DNA from: an uncultured Rhodospirillales bacterium | GTDB lineage: Bacteria > Pseudomonadota > Alphaproteobacteria > Acetobacterales > Acetobacteraceae | Assembly (NCBI GenBank): GCA_903823665.1 | Contig: CAIJTR010000175.1 | Coordinates: forward strand, 1 to 44,360 | Length of the DNA: 44,360 nt | Direction of reading: 5' to 3' | Part shown: positions 1 through 9,407 of the stretch, piece after piece | Layout of the letters: every line of letters begins with the position of its first letter | Position numbering within the stretch: position 1 is the first letter of the stretch | Position numbers and translations under genes: made by a program | The notes under the pieces: generated by a model | Databases searched by the model: none | Told to the model about the DNA's origin: nothing | The model's input: only the letters and a program-made list of their open reading frames with translations

Positions 1-55
1 CAACTCAGGCTACGCGTCAACCTAAAGCTATCAGGCTCTAAGAGTCATATGTTTC

Positions 56-107
56 TAGAGCACGAACTTTCGACCAGATGATTCCATCTGGTCGAAACGT
101 GCTCTAG
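56..107. repeat. Palindromic intergenic repeat, left copy
   Basis: This 52-bp element folds on itself. The outer arms TAGAGCACG / CGTGCTCTA enclose the inner arms TTTCGACCAGATG / CATCTGGTCGAAA around an ATTC loop, with a three-base AAC bulge on one side. The same 52 bases occur in reverse orientation at 44309-44360. It begins just after the stop codon of the minus-strand histidine kinase gene, so it may also help end that transcript, although it has no clear T-run. The shape is that of a dispersed REP-like intergenic element. Positions 1-55 show nothing recognisable. Confidence 0.9.
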
Positions 108-108
108 G

Positions 109-2466
109 CTAAACGCGGACGGCTGCGAGATCCTCAAGGGCCATAGCCAGAGCTGCCATGGTGAACGGCTTGCGCAGCACTTTTTGGCCGCCGACCAGCA
201 TCGGGCCATCGATATCGGCGTGGCCGGTGACGAGGATGCTGACGAGGCCGGGGCACATATTTGCGGCTTCGGCGATCACTTCCATGCCGTTGCGGCCAGG
301 CATTGCGTAGTCGGCCAGCATGAGATCAATCATTTCGTTCCCCTGCTCGACCTCACCCAAAGTGGTCAGCGCCGCAGCGCCGTCTGCCACCAGGATGGGG
401 TGATGGCCGAGTTCACTGAGCATTTCGCCGGTGAGCTTGCGGACGTCGGTGTCATCATCGACGACCAGCACGCGCAGTTTTGACTGACCGCCCGGGATCG
501 TTCCGTTGACCGGTGCGATACGGTCTGCGGCTGTCTTGGCGCGCGGCAGCAGCAGCGAGATGCTGGTGCCGAGGCCAGGCTGGCTCTCGGCGCGCAGTTC
601 GCCACCAGATTGGGCAGCAAGGCCGTGCACCTGCGACAGGCCAAGGCCCGAGCCGCGCCCGGTTTCCTTGGTGGTGAAGAACGGCTCAAACACGCGTGCG
701 AGGATTTCCGGCGGCATGCCGTGTCCGGTGTCGGTGACACGGATCATCACGTATTCGCCAGCCGGCGGCGCCGCAGGCAGCGCGGTGCCATCCGTCGGCA
801 CGGCGACGCCGCTCGGCGGGGACAGCGTGACGTTGCTGGTGGAAATTCTGAGCGTTCCACCGTTCGGCATGGCATCGCGTGCGTTCAGGGCGAGATTGAG
901 AATAGCCGACTCGACCTGATGCGGGTCCACCAAGGCGGGCCAAAGCACTCGCGCCAGACCGGTTTCGACACGAATGTCCCGCCCAAGGGTTGTGGTGAGT
1001 AGGCTAAGCATGCCGAGCACGACGGTGTTGAGGTCAGTTGCCACCGGCAGCAGCCGCTGGCGGCGGGAGAAGGTGAGAAGCTGCTGAGTAAGCCTGCCGC
1101 CACGATCGGCTGCGTGGAGGGCGTTGTTGATGAGCCGCTGGCTGCGTGCGTCGTCCGATGGAATCCGGATGCGCAGCAGTTCCAGCGCACCGATGACGGC
1201 AGTGAGCAGATTGTTGAAATCATGCGCGATGCCACCGGCGAGTTGTCCGACCGCTTGCAGCTTTTGGGCTTGCGCCAGTGACGCCTCACTTTTCGCCTGC
1301 TCGCCAAGGGCCACCTGCAACCTGTCCCGGCTGAACTGCAAATCAGCCGTACGCTCAGCCACGCGTGCTTCGAGCGTTGCACGGAGTTCCTGCCCATCCT
1401 TGTGCTGGCGACCCAACTCCTCGGCCATCACGTTGAAGCCGGCGGCGATTCGGCCAAATTCGGAATTGTCACCCGAGACGACGGGAACGCGCACCCTTAG
1501 ATCACCGCTGGAAAAGGCGCGTGCCGCGCGCAGAAGCTCATTGGTTGGCCGGCGGACGAAGCGCTGGCCGATAAACATGGCGAGCCCGGCGGACAGGATG
1601 AGGCCAAGCGCCATGAGCACATAGGCGCGTTCTGAAGTTTCCTGCATCGAGGTTGTCTGAGCGCGCATATCGAGGCGGACATCAGTGAATGGCCCCATTG
1701 GCAATTCCACGCTGGGGGCATAGCCAGCGAGTGTCATTGACCCACTGGCATCCGCCAGTTGGACGAGACCTGACTCGGTGGCGCCGAGCTTGTCGAGCAA
1801 GGCTTTCGGCAATGGGTTGCCAACCGCACCGGGGAGTTCTGGCACCTGGACGACGACGCAACCGGTTCGATCGCTGATGGTGATGCGGCTGTCGGCCATA
1901 CGGTCAAAGGTTGCGAAATGTCGCTTCAGCCAGGGCACGCTGATGCCAAGATCCACCACACCACGCCGTTGATTGAGGCCCGTGAACGGGAAATTGAACA
2001 TCAGATTGGCGCGGTCCTCCTGGAGACCAGGCATGAACACGCCAGACTGAAAACTGTTTGTGGCCAGAGCACTCATCGCCTGCTCAAACTCGCGGCCTTT
2101 TGCCTCTCGTGGTGAGATTGTGTCTGACGCACATATCACCGCTCCGTTCTCATCGACAACGCGCAGGACCACGTAGTGCTTGGTCATGGCCGTCACCGCC
2201 TGAAGTCGCTCGCTGCATGCCGGATCGAACGCACGGACTGTATCAAACTGACTGATTGCAAGACCCATTTGGCGCGTGGCATCGACGATACTGCCGATGT
2301 CACTTGCGACCATCCGTGCCTCGCGCAATGCAGACTGGGATAGATCAGCTTTTTGTTCGGAGCGCAGTTCGATCTGCAAATATATGAGAACCAGCACAGC
2401 CGGAACAGTGGCGGTTGCAACCAGAATCAGAAGCCGACTGAACAGGTCGCCACGAATCAACGACAT
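109..2466 (-). CDS. Hybrid sensor histidine kinase / response regulator
   Basis: This 785-residue inner-membrane signalling protein autophosphorylates on His and passes the phosphate to its own receiver domain. It has a membrane segment near residues 12-30, a periplasmic sensor region of about 250 residues (probably Cache-like), a second membrane segment near 281-300, HAMP at about 300-355 and a coiled coil at about 355-400. HisKA carries the phospho-acceptor H415 in GGIAHDFNNLL. The ATPase domain shows an N-box around N528, DTGHGMP at 579-585 and GRGSGLGLS at 603-611. The C-terminal receiver has acidic D670-D672, phospho-acceptor D719, T747 and K766. All catalytic residues are present. There is no output domain and no DNA-binding partner gene nearby, so the signal and targets are unknown. 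The H-box and fused receiver resemble the family of PAS/HAMP hybrid kinases common in Acetobacteraceae and Rhizobiales. Confidence 0.93.
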   Translation of the reverse strand: MSLIRGDLFSRLLILVATATVPAVLVLIYLQIELRSEQKADLSQSALREARMVASDIGSIVDATRQMGLAISQFDTVRAFDPACSERLQAVTAMTKHYVVLRVVDENGAVICASDTISPREAKGREFEQAMSALATNSFQSGVFMPGLQEDRANLMFNFPFTGLNQRRGVVDLGISVPWLKRHFATFDRMADSRITISDRTGCVVVQVPELPGAVGNPLPKALLDKLGATESGLVQLADASGSMTLAGYAPSVELPMGPFTDVRLDMRAQTTSMQETSERAYVLMALGLILSAGLAMFIGQRFVRRPTNELLRAARAFSSGDLRVRVPVVSGDNSEFGRIAAGFNVMAEELGRQHKDGQELRATLEARVAERTADLQFSRDRLQVALGEQAKSEASLAQAQKLQAVGQLAGGIAHDFNNLLTAVIGALELLRIRIPSDDARSQRLINNALHAADRGGRLTQQLLTFSRRQRLLPVATDLNTVVLGMLSLLTTTLGRDIRVETGLARVLWPALVDPHQVESAILNLALNARDAMPNGGTLRISTSNVTLSPPSGVAVPTDGTALPAAPPAGEYVMIRVTDTGHGMPPEILARVFEPFFTTKETGRGSGLGLSQVHGLAAQSGGELRAESQPGLGTSISLLLPRAKTAADRIAPVNGTIPGGQSKLRVLVVDDDTDVRKLTGEMLSELGHHPILVADGAAALTTLGEVEQGNEMIDLMLADYAMPGRNGMEVIAEAANMCPGLVSILVTGHADIDGPMLVGGQKVLRKPFTMAALAMALEDLAAVRV

Positions 2467-2529
2467 GACCGGCTTATTTCCACCCCAAATGACGCTACGA
2501 ACCGTTCATAGCTGCGTTTTAACGCGAGG

Positions 2530-3129
2530 TCACGCAGGCTTGCTAAACAACAGCGTGAGATTATTCGCTGGCATGGTGACAATTTCAGGCGCTACGAAAC
2601 CATTTTCTGCTGCTTTTTCAGCGACGGTTTCCACCTCGCGTAAGCCCCAAAGAGGGTTACGGGCGCGCAGATCGGCGTCAAACGCAATATTTCCTTCAGC
2701 CGTGGTGACACCGCGCTGGAGGTAGGGACCATAAAGCATCAAAACGCCGCCCGGACGGAGGTTTTTTGATGCTCCCGCGAGCAAGCCGAGTGTGGCGTCC
2801 CACGGCGAGATATGAATCATGTTGATACAGATCACTGCATCCAACTGCATGTCAGGCCACGGTCCGGCGGCATCGAGCGGGATGGATGGGCGGACGTTCA
2901 ATAACTCGTGTGTCCAGGCGTCGATACTGGCGCGGCGTTCCGCATCCGGCTCGGTTGGCTGAAACGTCAGGCCAGACAGATGTTCGGCAAAATACGTCAC
3001 GTGCTCGCCAGTGCCGCTGGCGACTTCCAGCACGAGGCCGGTTGCAGGCAGCACTCGCTGCAGGACTTCAAGGATCGGCCCGCGATTGCGCAGGGCCGAT
3101 GGGGCGGAGATGCGGGGATCGGGGGTCAT
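2530..3129 (-). CDS. DUF938 family SAM-dependent methyltransferase-like protein
   Basis: The product is about 199 residues with a class I methyltransferase fold. The SAM-binding loop LEVASGTGEHV lies near the N-terminus, followed by an acidic strand end (PTEPDAE) and the DAVICINMIHISPW stretch typical of DUF938. The substrate is unknown for the family. An ATG at 3129 is chosen here. An in-frame TTG at 3144 would add five residues and overlap the serA stop by four bases in the TTGA style; neither start has a strong Shine-Dalgarno sequence. The gene follows serA directly on the same strand and is probably co-transcribed with it, though no functional link is implied by the sequence. Confidence 0.85.
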   Translation of the reverse strand: MTPDPRISAPSALRNRGPILEVLQRVLPATGLVLEVASGTGEHVTYFAEHLSGLTFQPTEPDAERRASIDAWTHELLNVRPSIPLDAAGPWPDMQLDAVICINMIHISPWDATLGLLAGASKNLRPGGVLMLYGPYLQRGVTTAEGNIAFDADLRARNPLWGLREVETVAEKAAENGFVAPEIVTMPANNLTLLFSKPA

Positions 3130-3140
3130 TGGATCAGGGC

Positions 3141-4394
3141 TCAATACAGCAGGCGTGCGCGGATGGTGCCGTCGATCTGGCGGAGATCGTCAAGCACGCT
3201 TTCATCCTCCGATGGGCCTTCTGCGTCCACCACGACGTAGCCGAGATCACCGGAGGTTTGCAGATATTCGGCAGCAATGTTCTGGCCCCTGCGGCTGAAC
3301 ACGTCGTTCACGCGGAACAGCAGGCCGGGGACGTTGCGGTGGACGTGCATGTAGCGGGTGCCGGAGGGGTGCTTGGGCAGCTGCACCTCGGGAAAGTTTA
3401 CGGCTCCCACGGTGGTGCCGACGTCGGAGTAGTCGAGCAGCTTGCGGGCCACTTCTTCGCCGATACGGGCCTGTGCCTCCGCGGTTGAGCCGCCGATATG
3501 TGGGGTGAGGATGACGTTGGGCAGGTTTTGCAAAGGCGTGGTGAAGCGTTCGTTGTTCGAGCCGGGCTCGTAGGGAAACACGTCGATGGCGGCACCGAGC
3601 AGGCGCTTTGAGCGGAGGGCCTCGGCGAGGGCGTCGAGATCGACGACGGTGCCGCGGGCGTTGTTGATGAGGACGGCACCGGGCTTCATCAAGGCGATCT
3701 CACGCTCCCCGATCATGCCGGCCGTTTCCGGCGTTTCGGGGACGTGGAGGCTGACGACGTCTGATTCTGCCAGCAGGGCGTCGAGGTTGGCGGCTTTTTG
3801 GGCGTTGCCGTGCGGCAGTTTGGCGGCGGTGTCGGTGTAGATGACGCGCATGCCCATCGCCTCGGCCAGCACGCTCAGCTGGCTGCCGATGTTGCCGTAG
3901 CCGACGATGCCGAGGGTTTTGCCACGCACTTCGGTGGAGCCTGTGGCGGATTTGTCCCACATGCCGCGATGGGCGGCTTCGGATTTGGTGGGGATGCCGC
4001 GCAGCAGCATGATGATCTCGCCGATCACCAGTTCAGCCACGGAGCGGGTGTTGGAATAGGGGGCATTGAAGACGGGGACGCCGTGGTCGCGCGCTGAGAG
4101 CAGATCGACCTGGTTGGTGCCGATGCAAAAGCAGCCCACGGCCATCAGGCGGTCGGCGGCACCGAATACGTCTGTCGTCAGTTGCGTACGGCTGCGGATG
4201 CCGAGGATGTGGACGCCGCGCACGGCTTCGATCAGCGAATCACCGTCCAGCGCCTTGGGCATGCGGGTGATGTTGCTGTAGCCGGCGGCTTCGAAGAGTG
4301 CCACCGCCGTGTCGTGGACGCCTTCGAGGAGCAGCACCTTGATGCGGTCCTTCGGCAGAGACAGGCGTTCGATGGTGGTCTGAGACTGTGACAT
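3141..4394 (-). CDS. serA: D-3-phosphoglycerate dehydrogenase
   Basis: This cytoplasmic enzyme oxidises 3-phosphoglycerate to 3-phosphohydroxypyruvate with NAD, the first step of serine synthesis. The 417-residue product has the E. coli-type length and layout. The Rossmann motif GYGNIG is at 165-170, catalytic R247 sits in NNARGTV, the Glu of PYEPG is near 276, and H299 is in TPHIGGS. A C-terminal ACT domain (from about residue 340, beginning RYMHVHRNVPG) would bind serine for feedback inhibition. The start at 4394 lies a few bases inside the long reading frame of the divergent mazG, whose real start is probably further in. Its stop abuts the DUF938 gene. Confidence 0.95.
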   Translation of the reverse strand: MSQSQTTIERLSLPKDRIKVLLLEGVHDTAVALFEAAGYSNITRMPKALDGDSLIEAVRGVHILGIRSRTQLTTDVFGAADRLMAVGCFCIGTNQVDLLSARDHGVPVFNAPYSNTRSVAELVIGEIIMLLRGIPTKSEAAHRGMWDKSATGSTEVRGKTLGIVGYGNIGSQLSVLAEAMGMRVIYTDTAAKLPHGNAQKAANLDALLAESDVVSLHVPETPETAGMIGEREIALMKPGAVLINNARGTVVDLDALAEALRSKRLLGAAIDVFPYEPGSNNERFTTPLQNLPNVILTPHIGGSTAEAQARIGEEVARKLLDYSDVGTTVGAVNFPEVQLPKHPSGTRYMHVHRNVPGLLFRVNDVFSRRGQNIAAEYLQTSGDLGYVVVDAEGPSEDESVLDDLRQIDGTIRARLLY

Positions 4395-4435
4395 TTGGGT
4401 GTGATCCGCTAATCGGTTCTGGTGTCTTAGAGGAG

Positions 4436-5245
4436 ATGCGGGTGCAAACGGAAGCGGCCAAGGAACTGACGCGGCTTTTGGAGATCATGGAAGCCCTGCG
4501 CGACAAGCAGAGCGGTTGCCCGTGGGACATCGCGCAGAACTTCGACAGCATCGCGGTTTATACGATCGAGGAAGCGTATGAGGTGGCGGACGCCATTGCT
4601 GCGCGCGATTTCTCGGCGTTGCCGGACGAGCTGGGCGATCTGCTGTTTCAGGTGGTTTATCACGCGCAGATGGCGGCTGAGGAAGGCCGGTTCGGCTTTG
4701 CCGAGGTGGCGCGGGCGATCTCCGACAAGATGATCCGGCGGCATCCGCACGTGTTCGGCGACGCGGCCGCGCGCGATGCGGGCATGCAGGTGGTGGCGTG
4801 GGAGGAGCAGAAGAAGGCGGAGCGGGCCTCTCGGGCGGAGACGGGGACGCTGGCGGGCATTCCGGTGGCGCTCCCTGCCCTCACCCGTGCGGTGAAGATC
4901 ACGTCGCGTGCCGGGCGAGTTGGGTTTGACTGGCCGGATGCTGAGCTGGTGATCGAGAAGCTGGAGGAGGAGATCGCTGAGCTTCGAGCGGAGCTGCCGG
5001 GCGGCGATCGGGCTCGGTTGGCGGACGAGTTCGGCGACATTTTGTTCGTGGCGGCGAATTTGGCCCGCAAATTGGATCTCGACCCGGAGGCTTGTCTGCG
5101 TCAGGCGAATGCTAAGTTTTCGCGGCGGTTTGGGGCCGTGGAGGCGCTGTTGGCGGCGGAGGGGCGCACGCCGGCGGAGGCTTCACTTGATGAGATGGAG
5201 GCGCATTGGCAGGCGGTTAAGCGGGCGGAGCGGGAGGGCGAGTGA
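4436..5245 (+). CDS. mazG: Nucleoside triphosphate pyrophosphohydrolase MazG
   Basis: MazG hydrolyses (d)NTPs to NMP and pyrophosphate. The protein of about 269 residues carries two MazG helical domains. The first has CPWD, then EEAYEVADAI and DELGDLLFQVVYHA with the metal-binding acidic residues. The second has the EEEIAEL and DEFGDILFVAANLARKL stretch. The reading frame is open from a GTG at 4388, but that would overlap serA. An AGGAG at 4431-4435 points to initiation at ATG 4436 (very close) or GTG 4442 (ideal spacing, two residues shorter). Alignment to the usual MazG N-terminus also favours the short form. It converges on ssb with only 37 bp between the stops. Confidence 0.93.
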   Translation: MRVQTEAAKELTRLLEIMEALRDKQSGCPWDIAQNFDSIAVYTIEEAYEVADAIAARDFSALPDELGDLLFQVVYHAQMAAEEGRFGFAEVARAISDKMIRRHPHVFGDAAARDAGMQVVAWEEQKKAERASRAETGTLAGIPVALPALTRAVKITSRAGRVGFDWPDAELVIEKLEEEIAELRAELPGGDRARLADEFGDILFVAANLARKLDLDPEACLRQANAKFSRRFGAVEALLAAEGRTPAEASLDEMEAHWQAVKRAEREGE

Positions 5246-5282
5246 CGGTCCGCCGCTCAGCCCCCGTGCCTGTGTTACCGCA

Positions 5283-5804
5283 TTAGAACGGAATGTCGTC
5301 ATCCAGATCTGAACCGCCCTTCGGGCTGTCCCAGGACGGGCCGCCGCTGCGGGCTGCGGCGGGGGCTCGGGCGGCTGGGGCTGCGGCGCGTTCTCTTGGG
5401 GCGTAACCGCTGCCGCCGCCGCCGCCGCCCATGTTTTCGCCGCCTTCGGCACCACCTCGGCTGTCCACCAATGTCAGCTCGCCACGGAACTGGCGGAGGA
5501 CGACTTCGGTGGTTTCACGCTCGGCACCGTCTTTGTCGGTGAATTTGCGGGTTTCGAGCTGGCCTTCGACATAGACCTGCGAGCCTTTTTTCAAAAAGCG
5601 CTCTGCGATGCCGCCCAGGGCCTCGTTGAAGATGACGACGCGGTGCCATTGGGTGCGTTCCTTGCGCTCACCGCTGGCTTTGTCGTTCCAGGTTTCGCTG
5701 GTGGCGACCGAGAAGCTGACCACTTTGCCGCCGGTTTGCATTGAGCGGGCCTCAGGATCGCGCCCGAGACGGCCCAGCAAAATAACCTTGTTCACCCCGG
5801 CCAT
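5283..5804 (-). CDS. ssb: Single-stranded DNA-binding protein
   Basis: SSB coats single-stranded DNA in replication, repair and recombination. The 173-residue product begins AGVNKVILLGRLGRDPE, the standard start of the OB-fold, which runs to about residue 110. A Gly/Ala/Pro-rich flexible linker follows, and the acidic tail DLDDDIPF is the protein-protein interaction tip. It lies head to head with uvrA across 105 bp. That is a common bacterial arrangement, and the shared region contains an SOS box, so DNA-damage induction of both genes is likely. Confidence 0.97.
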   Translation of the reverse strand: MAGVNKVILLGRLGRDPEARSMQTGGKVVSFSVATSETWNDKASGERKERTQWHRVVIFNEALGGIAERFLKKGSQVYVEGQLETRKFTDKDGAERETTEVVLRQFRGELTLVDSRGGAEGGENMGGGGGGSGYAPRERAAAPAARAPAAARSGGPSWDSPKGGSDLDDDIPF

Positions 5805-5873
5805 ACGTCTTCATCCCATTCCATGTCGTGAACAACCCTAGCGCCATCCACGCATCAACGCCATATACTACCG

Positions 5874-5888
5874 GAACACGACAAGAAC
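5874..5888 (+). promoter_or_regulatory. SOS box (LexA operator), GAAC-N7-GAAC
   Basis: GAAC at 5874-5877 and GAAC at 5885-5888 are separated by exactly seven bases, matching the direct-repeat LexA operator known from alphaproteobacteria. It lies 21 bp before the uvrA start and about 70 bp before the divergent ssb start. A TATACT at 5864-5869 just upstream is a plausible -10 hexamer for uvrA, which would place the operator at the transcription start region. Both flanking genes are classical SOS genes, which strengthens the call. Confidence 0.85.
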
Positions 5889-5909
5889 ATCCATCGCGGG
5901 AAATCCCTT

Positions 5910-8777
5910 ATGGCCGGCTTCATTACGGTGCGCGGCGCGCGCGAGCATAATCTGAAGAATATCGACGTGCAGATCCCGCGCGATGAATTGACGGTGATCA
6001 CGGGGCTTTCCGGCTCCGGCAAATCCTCGCTGGCGTTCGATACGATCTATGCCGAAGGGCAGCGCCGCTACGTGGAAAGCCTGTCGGCGTATGCGCGGCA
6101 GTTTTTGGAGCTGATGGGCAAGCCGGACGTTGATTCCATTGAGGGATTGTCTCCGGCGATTTCGATTGAGCAGAAAACCACGAGCAAGAATCCGCGCTCG
6201 ACCGTGGGGACGGTGACGGAGATTGCGGATTATATGCGTCTGCTGTGGGCGCGGGCGGGCGTGCCGTATTCGCCGGCGACGGGTCTGCCGATTGAGGCGC
6301 AGACGGTGAGCCAGATGGTGGACCGGGTGATGGCGATGCCGCCGAAAACGCGGCTTTTGCTGCTGGCGCCGGTGGTGCGTGACCGCAAGGGCGAATATCG
6401 CAAGGAACTGGCGGAGTTGCAGCGGCGCGGCTTCACGCGGGTGAAGGTGGACGGCACGCTTTATGAGATTGCCGATGTTCCGGCGCTGAACCGCAAGATC
6501 AAGCATGAGATCGAGGCGGTGGTGGACCGGGTGGTGGTGGGGCCAGACATCGAGTCGCGTCTGGCCGATAGCTTTGAGACGGCGCTGTCGATGGCGGACG
6601 GCGTGGTTTATGCCGAGGACGCGACGACGGGGGAGCGGACCGTGTTCTCCTCCCGCTTTGCGTGCCCGGTGAGTGGGTTTTCGATTGAGGAGATTGAGCC
6701 GCGGCTGTTCAGCTTCAACTCACCGCATGGGGCTTGCCCGGCGTGTGACGGGTTGGGGGTGGAGTCGTTCTTTGATCCGCATTTGGTGGTGCCGGATGAG
6801 CGCAAGCCGTTGGCTGAGGGTGCGGTGGCACCGTGGGTGAATGCGCAGTCACCTTATTACGATCAGACGCTGCAAAGCCTGGCGCGGCATTTCAAGGTGA
6901 CAACGCGCACGCCTTGGGAGGAGCTGCCGGAGCGGGTGCGTGAGGCGATCTTGTTCGGCACCGACAAAACGCCGGTGAAGTTCACCTACAAAGACGGCGT
7001 GCGCGAATACTCGGTGGAGAAGCCGTTTGAGGGGGTGATCGAGAACCTCAAGCGTCGCATTCGCGAGACGGATAGCGCGTGGGTTCGTGAGGAGCTGGGG
7101 CGGTATCAGGCGGAGAAGGCGTGCCATGTGTGCAATGGCGCGCGTCTGAAGCCGCAATCGCTCGCGGTGAAGATTGCGGGCTTTGATATCGCGCAGGCGA
7201 ACGAGCTTTCGATCCACAAGGCGCTGGCATGGTTTGCCACGGTGGAGGCGACTTTGACGCCGCAGCGGGCGGAGATTGCGCGGCGGATTTTGCGCGAAAT
7301 TCAGGATCGGCTGCGGTTTTTGGATGATGTGGGGCTGGATTATCTGTCGCTGTCTCGCGCCTCGGCCACGCTGTCCGGCGGGGAGAGCCAGCGTATTCGG
7401 TTGGCCAGCCAGATCGGCTCGGGGCTGACGGGCGTGTTGTATGTGCTCGATGAGCCGTCGATTGGGCTGCATCAGCGGGACAATGAGCGGCTGCTCGGCA
7501 CGCTGCGGCGGTTGAAGGCGCTCGGCAATACGGTGCTGGTGGTGGAGCATGATGAGGATGCCATTCGTGCTGCCGATTTCCTGATCGATATGGGCCCGGC
7601 GGCTGGTGTGGGCGGCGGGCATGTGGTGGCGCAGGGAACGCCTGCGGAGGTGGCGGCCAATCCGGCCAGTTTGACGGGTGATTATCTGTCTGGGCGCAAG
7701 CGCATCGAGGTGCCGCCGATGCGCAGGCCGGTGCAGAAGGGTCGCGCCGTGACCGTGGTGGGGGCGACTGGCAACAATTTGAAGAACGTGACGGCGACGT
7801 TTCCGCTGGGCGTGTTCACTTGCGTGACCGGGGTTTCCGGTGGCGGCAAGTCATCGCTGGTGATCGACACGCTTTATAAAGCGGTGTCGCGGCGGTTGAT
7901 GGGGTCTGGTGAGGTCCCCTCCCCGTATGAGCGGATTGATGGGATCGATCTGCTCGACAAGATCATCGACATTGATCAGTCGCCGATTGGGCGGACGCCG
8001 CGGTCCAATCCGGCGACGTATACCGATCTGTTCGGGCCTATTCGTGATTGGTTTGCGGAACTGCCGGAGGCGCGGGCGCGCGGCTACAAGCCTGGGCGGT
8101 TCAGCTTCAACGTGAAGGGCGGGCGCTGTGAGGCCTGTGAGGGCGACGGCGTTTTGAAGATTGAGATGCACTTCCTGCCGGATGTGTATGTGACGTGCGA
8201 CACGTGCAAAGGCCGCCGCTACAATCGTGAGACGCTGGACATCAAGTTCCGTGACAAGTCGATTGCCGAAGTGTTGGCGATGACGGTGGATGAGGCGGTG
8301 CCGTATTTCAGCGCGTCACCGAAGATCCATGACCGGCTGAAGATATTGCAGCAGGTGGGGCTGGGATATGTGGCGCTGGGGCAGCAGGCGACGACGCTGT
8401 CTGGCGGTGAGGCGCAGCGCATCAAACTTTCCAAGGAGTTGGCGCGGCGGGCGACGGGCCGGACGATCTATATTCTCGATGAGCCGACGACGGGGCTGCA
8501 TTTCGAGGATGTGCGCAAGCTGCTGGAGGTGCTGCACGCGCTGGTCGATCAGGGCAACACGGTGGTGGTGATTGAGCACAATCTGGAAGTGATCAAGACC
8601 GCTGACTGGATTGTGGACATTGGGCCCGAAGGCGGCGAAGGCGGCGGGCGTGTGGTGGTCGAGGGCACGCCCGAGGTGGTGGCGGAGTGTGCAGAGAGCC
8701 ATACCGGGCGGTTTTTGGCTCCCCTCCTGGTGGCAGCGGCGGAACCGGTGGCGAAGGCTCGGCGGAAGCGGGCTTAG
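5910..8777 (+). CDS. uvrA: Excinuclease ABC subunit A
   Basis: UvrA is the damage-sensing ATPase of nucleotide excision repair. It loads UvrB at lesions. The 955-residue protein has two ABC ATPase modules. The first has Walker A GLSGSGKS (32-39), signature LSGGESQRI and Walker [12 protein letters not shown]. The second has Walker [10 protein letters not shown], signature LSGGEAQRI and [11 protein letters not shown]. The zinc modules are visible as CPACDGLG in the first half and the paired CEACEGDG ... CDTCKG in the second. Length and motif order are normal. The GC-rich coding sequence has a strong preference for G in third positions. Likely LexA-controlled through the box at 5874-5888. Confidence 0.98.
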   Translation: MAGFITVRGAREHNLKNIDVQIPRDELTVITGLSGSGKSSLAFDTIYAEGQRRYVESLSAYARQFLELMGKPDVDSIEGLSPAISIEQKTTSKNPRSTVGTVTEIADYMRLLWARAGVPYSPATGLPIEAQTVSQMVDRVMAMPPKTRLLLLAPVVRDRKGEYRKELAELQRRGFTRVKVDGTLYEIADVPALNRKIKHEIEAVVDRVVVGPDIESRLADSFETALSMADGVVYAEDATTGERTVFSSRFACPVSGFSIEEIEPRLFSFNSPHGACPACDGLGVESFFDPHLVVPDERKPLAEGAVAPWVNAQSPYYDQTLQSLARHFKVTTRTPWEELPERVREAILFGTDKTPVKFTYKDGVREYSVEKPFEGVIENLKRRIRETDSAWVREELGRYQAEKACHVCNGARLKPQSLAVKIAGFDIAQANELSIHKALAWFATVEATLTPQRAEIARRILREIQDRLRFLDDVGLDYLSLSRASATLSGGESQRIRLASQIGSGLTGVLYVLDEPSIGLHQRDNERLLGTLRRLKALGNTVLVVEHDEDAIRAADFLIDMGPAAGVGGGHVVAQGTPAEVAANPASLTGDYLSGRKRIEVPPMRRPVQKGRAVTVVGATGNNLKNVTATFPLGVFTCVTGVSGGGKSSLVIDTLYKAVSRRLMGSGEVPSPYERIDGIDLLDKIIDIDQSPIGRTPRSNPATYTDLFGPIRDWFAELPEARARGYKPGRFSFNVKGGRCEACEGDGVLKIEMHFLPDVYVTCDTCKGRRYNRETLDIKFRDKSIAEVLAMTVDEAVPYFSASPKIHDRLKILQQVGLGYVALGQQATTLSGGEAQRIKLSKELARRATGRTIYILDEPTTGLHFEDVRKLLEVLHALVDQGNTVVVIEHNLEVIKTADWIVDIGPEGGEGGGRVVVEGTPEVVAECAESHTGRFLAPLLVAAAEPVAKARRKRA

Positions 8778-8812
8778 GCTGCGTGTTGGGTTAGGTGTTT
8801 TCACGTAGGTCT

Positions 8813-8834
8813 GCTGATTTCGCTTGAAGTCAGC
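8813..8834 (+). terminator. Possible hairpin downstream of uvrA
   Basis: GCTGATTTC and GAAGTCAGC form a nine-base-pair stem (one G-U pair) around a GCTT loop, 35 bp after the uvrA stop. No T-run follows, so termination here is uncertain. Confidence 0.3.
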
Positions 8835-8887
8835 CAGCCGGGGTGTTTGTTGGGCTAACTCTACTCACACCCGAAGGAACTCAATTC

Positions 8888-9361
8888 ATGCCCCGCTCGC
8901 CGGCCCCCGCAATCCCCGATCATATGGCGCTGCTCTGCCTGATCGGCGGAGCTGTGCGCGCGGCGGGTTCCAGCAATGTGCTCATGCAGTTGCTGCTGAT
9001 TGGGACGATGTGCCCGAAGCTGCTTGTGGCCTTGCAGGCCTGGATTTCGGTGGAAGAGATCTATGCGCCAACGGAATTTGAATACGAGCTGTTCGCTGAG
9101 GAGGATGGCCTGGGTGGGTGTGACGAGGTCCGGCGCGGGTGGATGAGTAGCGAGGGGCCGGTGCATCTATGGCGGCACGTAACCCGATTTGGGCAGGCGT
9201 TGCTCATTCCCATTCAGTGGTATTGGACCCGGCCAGAATTTGCCCGCGATGAAACTTCACATGGTTGGGTTTCTACGGGTGCGTTGGCGTCTGTTGTTTT
9301 TTCAGCAATTTTTCCGACTGTTCCGCGTGACGCAGGGGCGCGTTCTCGTTGTTCCGTTTAA
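8888..9361 (+). CDS. Lineage-specific small protein, probably frameshifted at the C-terminus
   Basis: The function is unknown. The ATG at 8888 follows an AAGGAA ribosome site. The first ~110 residues closely match the protein encoded at 40456-40938 on the other strand: both have MALLCLIGGAVR, a hydrophobic stretch ending in a conserved Cys-Pro, an Ala-Trp followed by E-E-x-Y-A, and LWRHVTRFG then IP. After that Ile-Pro the in-frame sequence loses similarity, but the +1 frame continues it (GP..LP, W.LL then an aromatic F.RLF stretch, and a VLVV ... SE ending) to a stop at 9387-9389. A single-base indel around 9210-9225 therefore best explains the 157-residue form. The fold is not recognised, and one membrane-associated helix is possible. 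Confidence 0.6.
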   Translation: MPRSPAPAIPDHMALLCLIGGAVRAAGSSNVLMQLLLIGTMCPKLLVALQAWISVEEIYAPTEFEYELFAEEDGLGGCDEVRRGWMSSEGPVHLWRHVTRFGQALLIPIQWYWTRPEFARDETSHGWVSTGALASVVFSAIFPTVPRDAGARSRCSV

Positions 9362-9384
9362 CCAACGTATAATGTCAGAATACC

Positions 9385-9407
9385 GCTGATCCCTGTGTGG
9401 GATCAGC
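9385..9407. terminator. Bidirectional hairpin between convergent genes
   Basis: GCTGATCCC (9385-9393) and GGGATCAGC (9399-9407) form a perfect nine-base-pair stem with a TGTGT loop. The stem contains the stop of the shifted frame of the upstream gene (9387-9389) and the stop of the minus-strand amidase (9403-9405). There is no long T-run, so it may be a weak terminator or simply a stabilising 3' hairpin. Confidence 0.5.
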
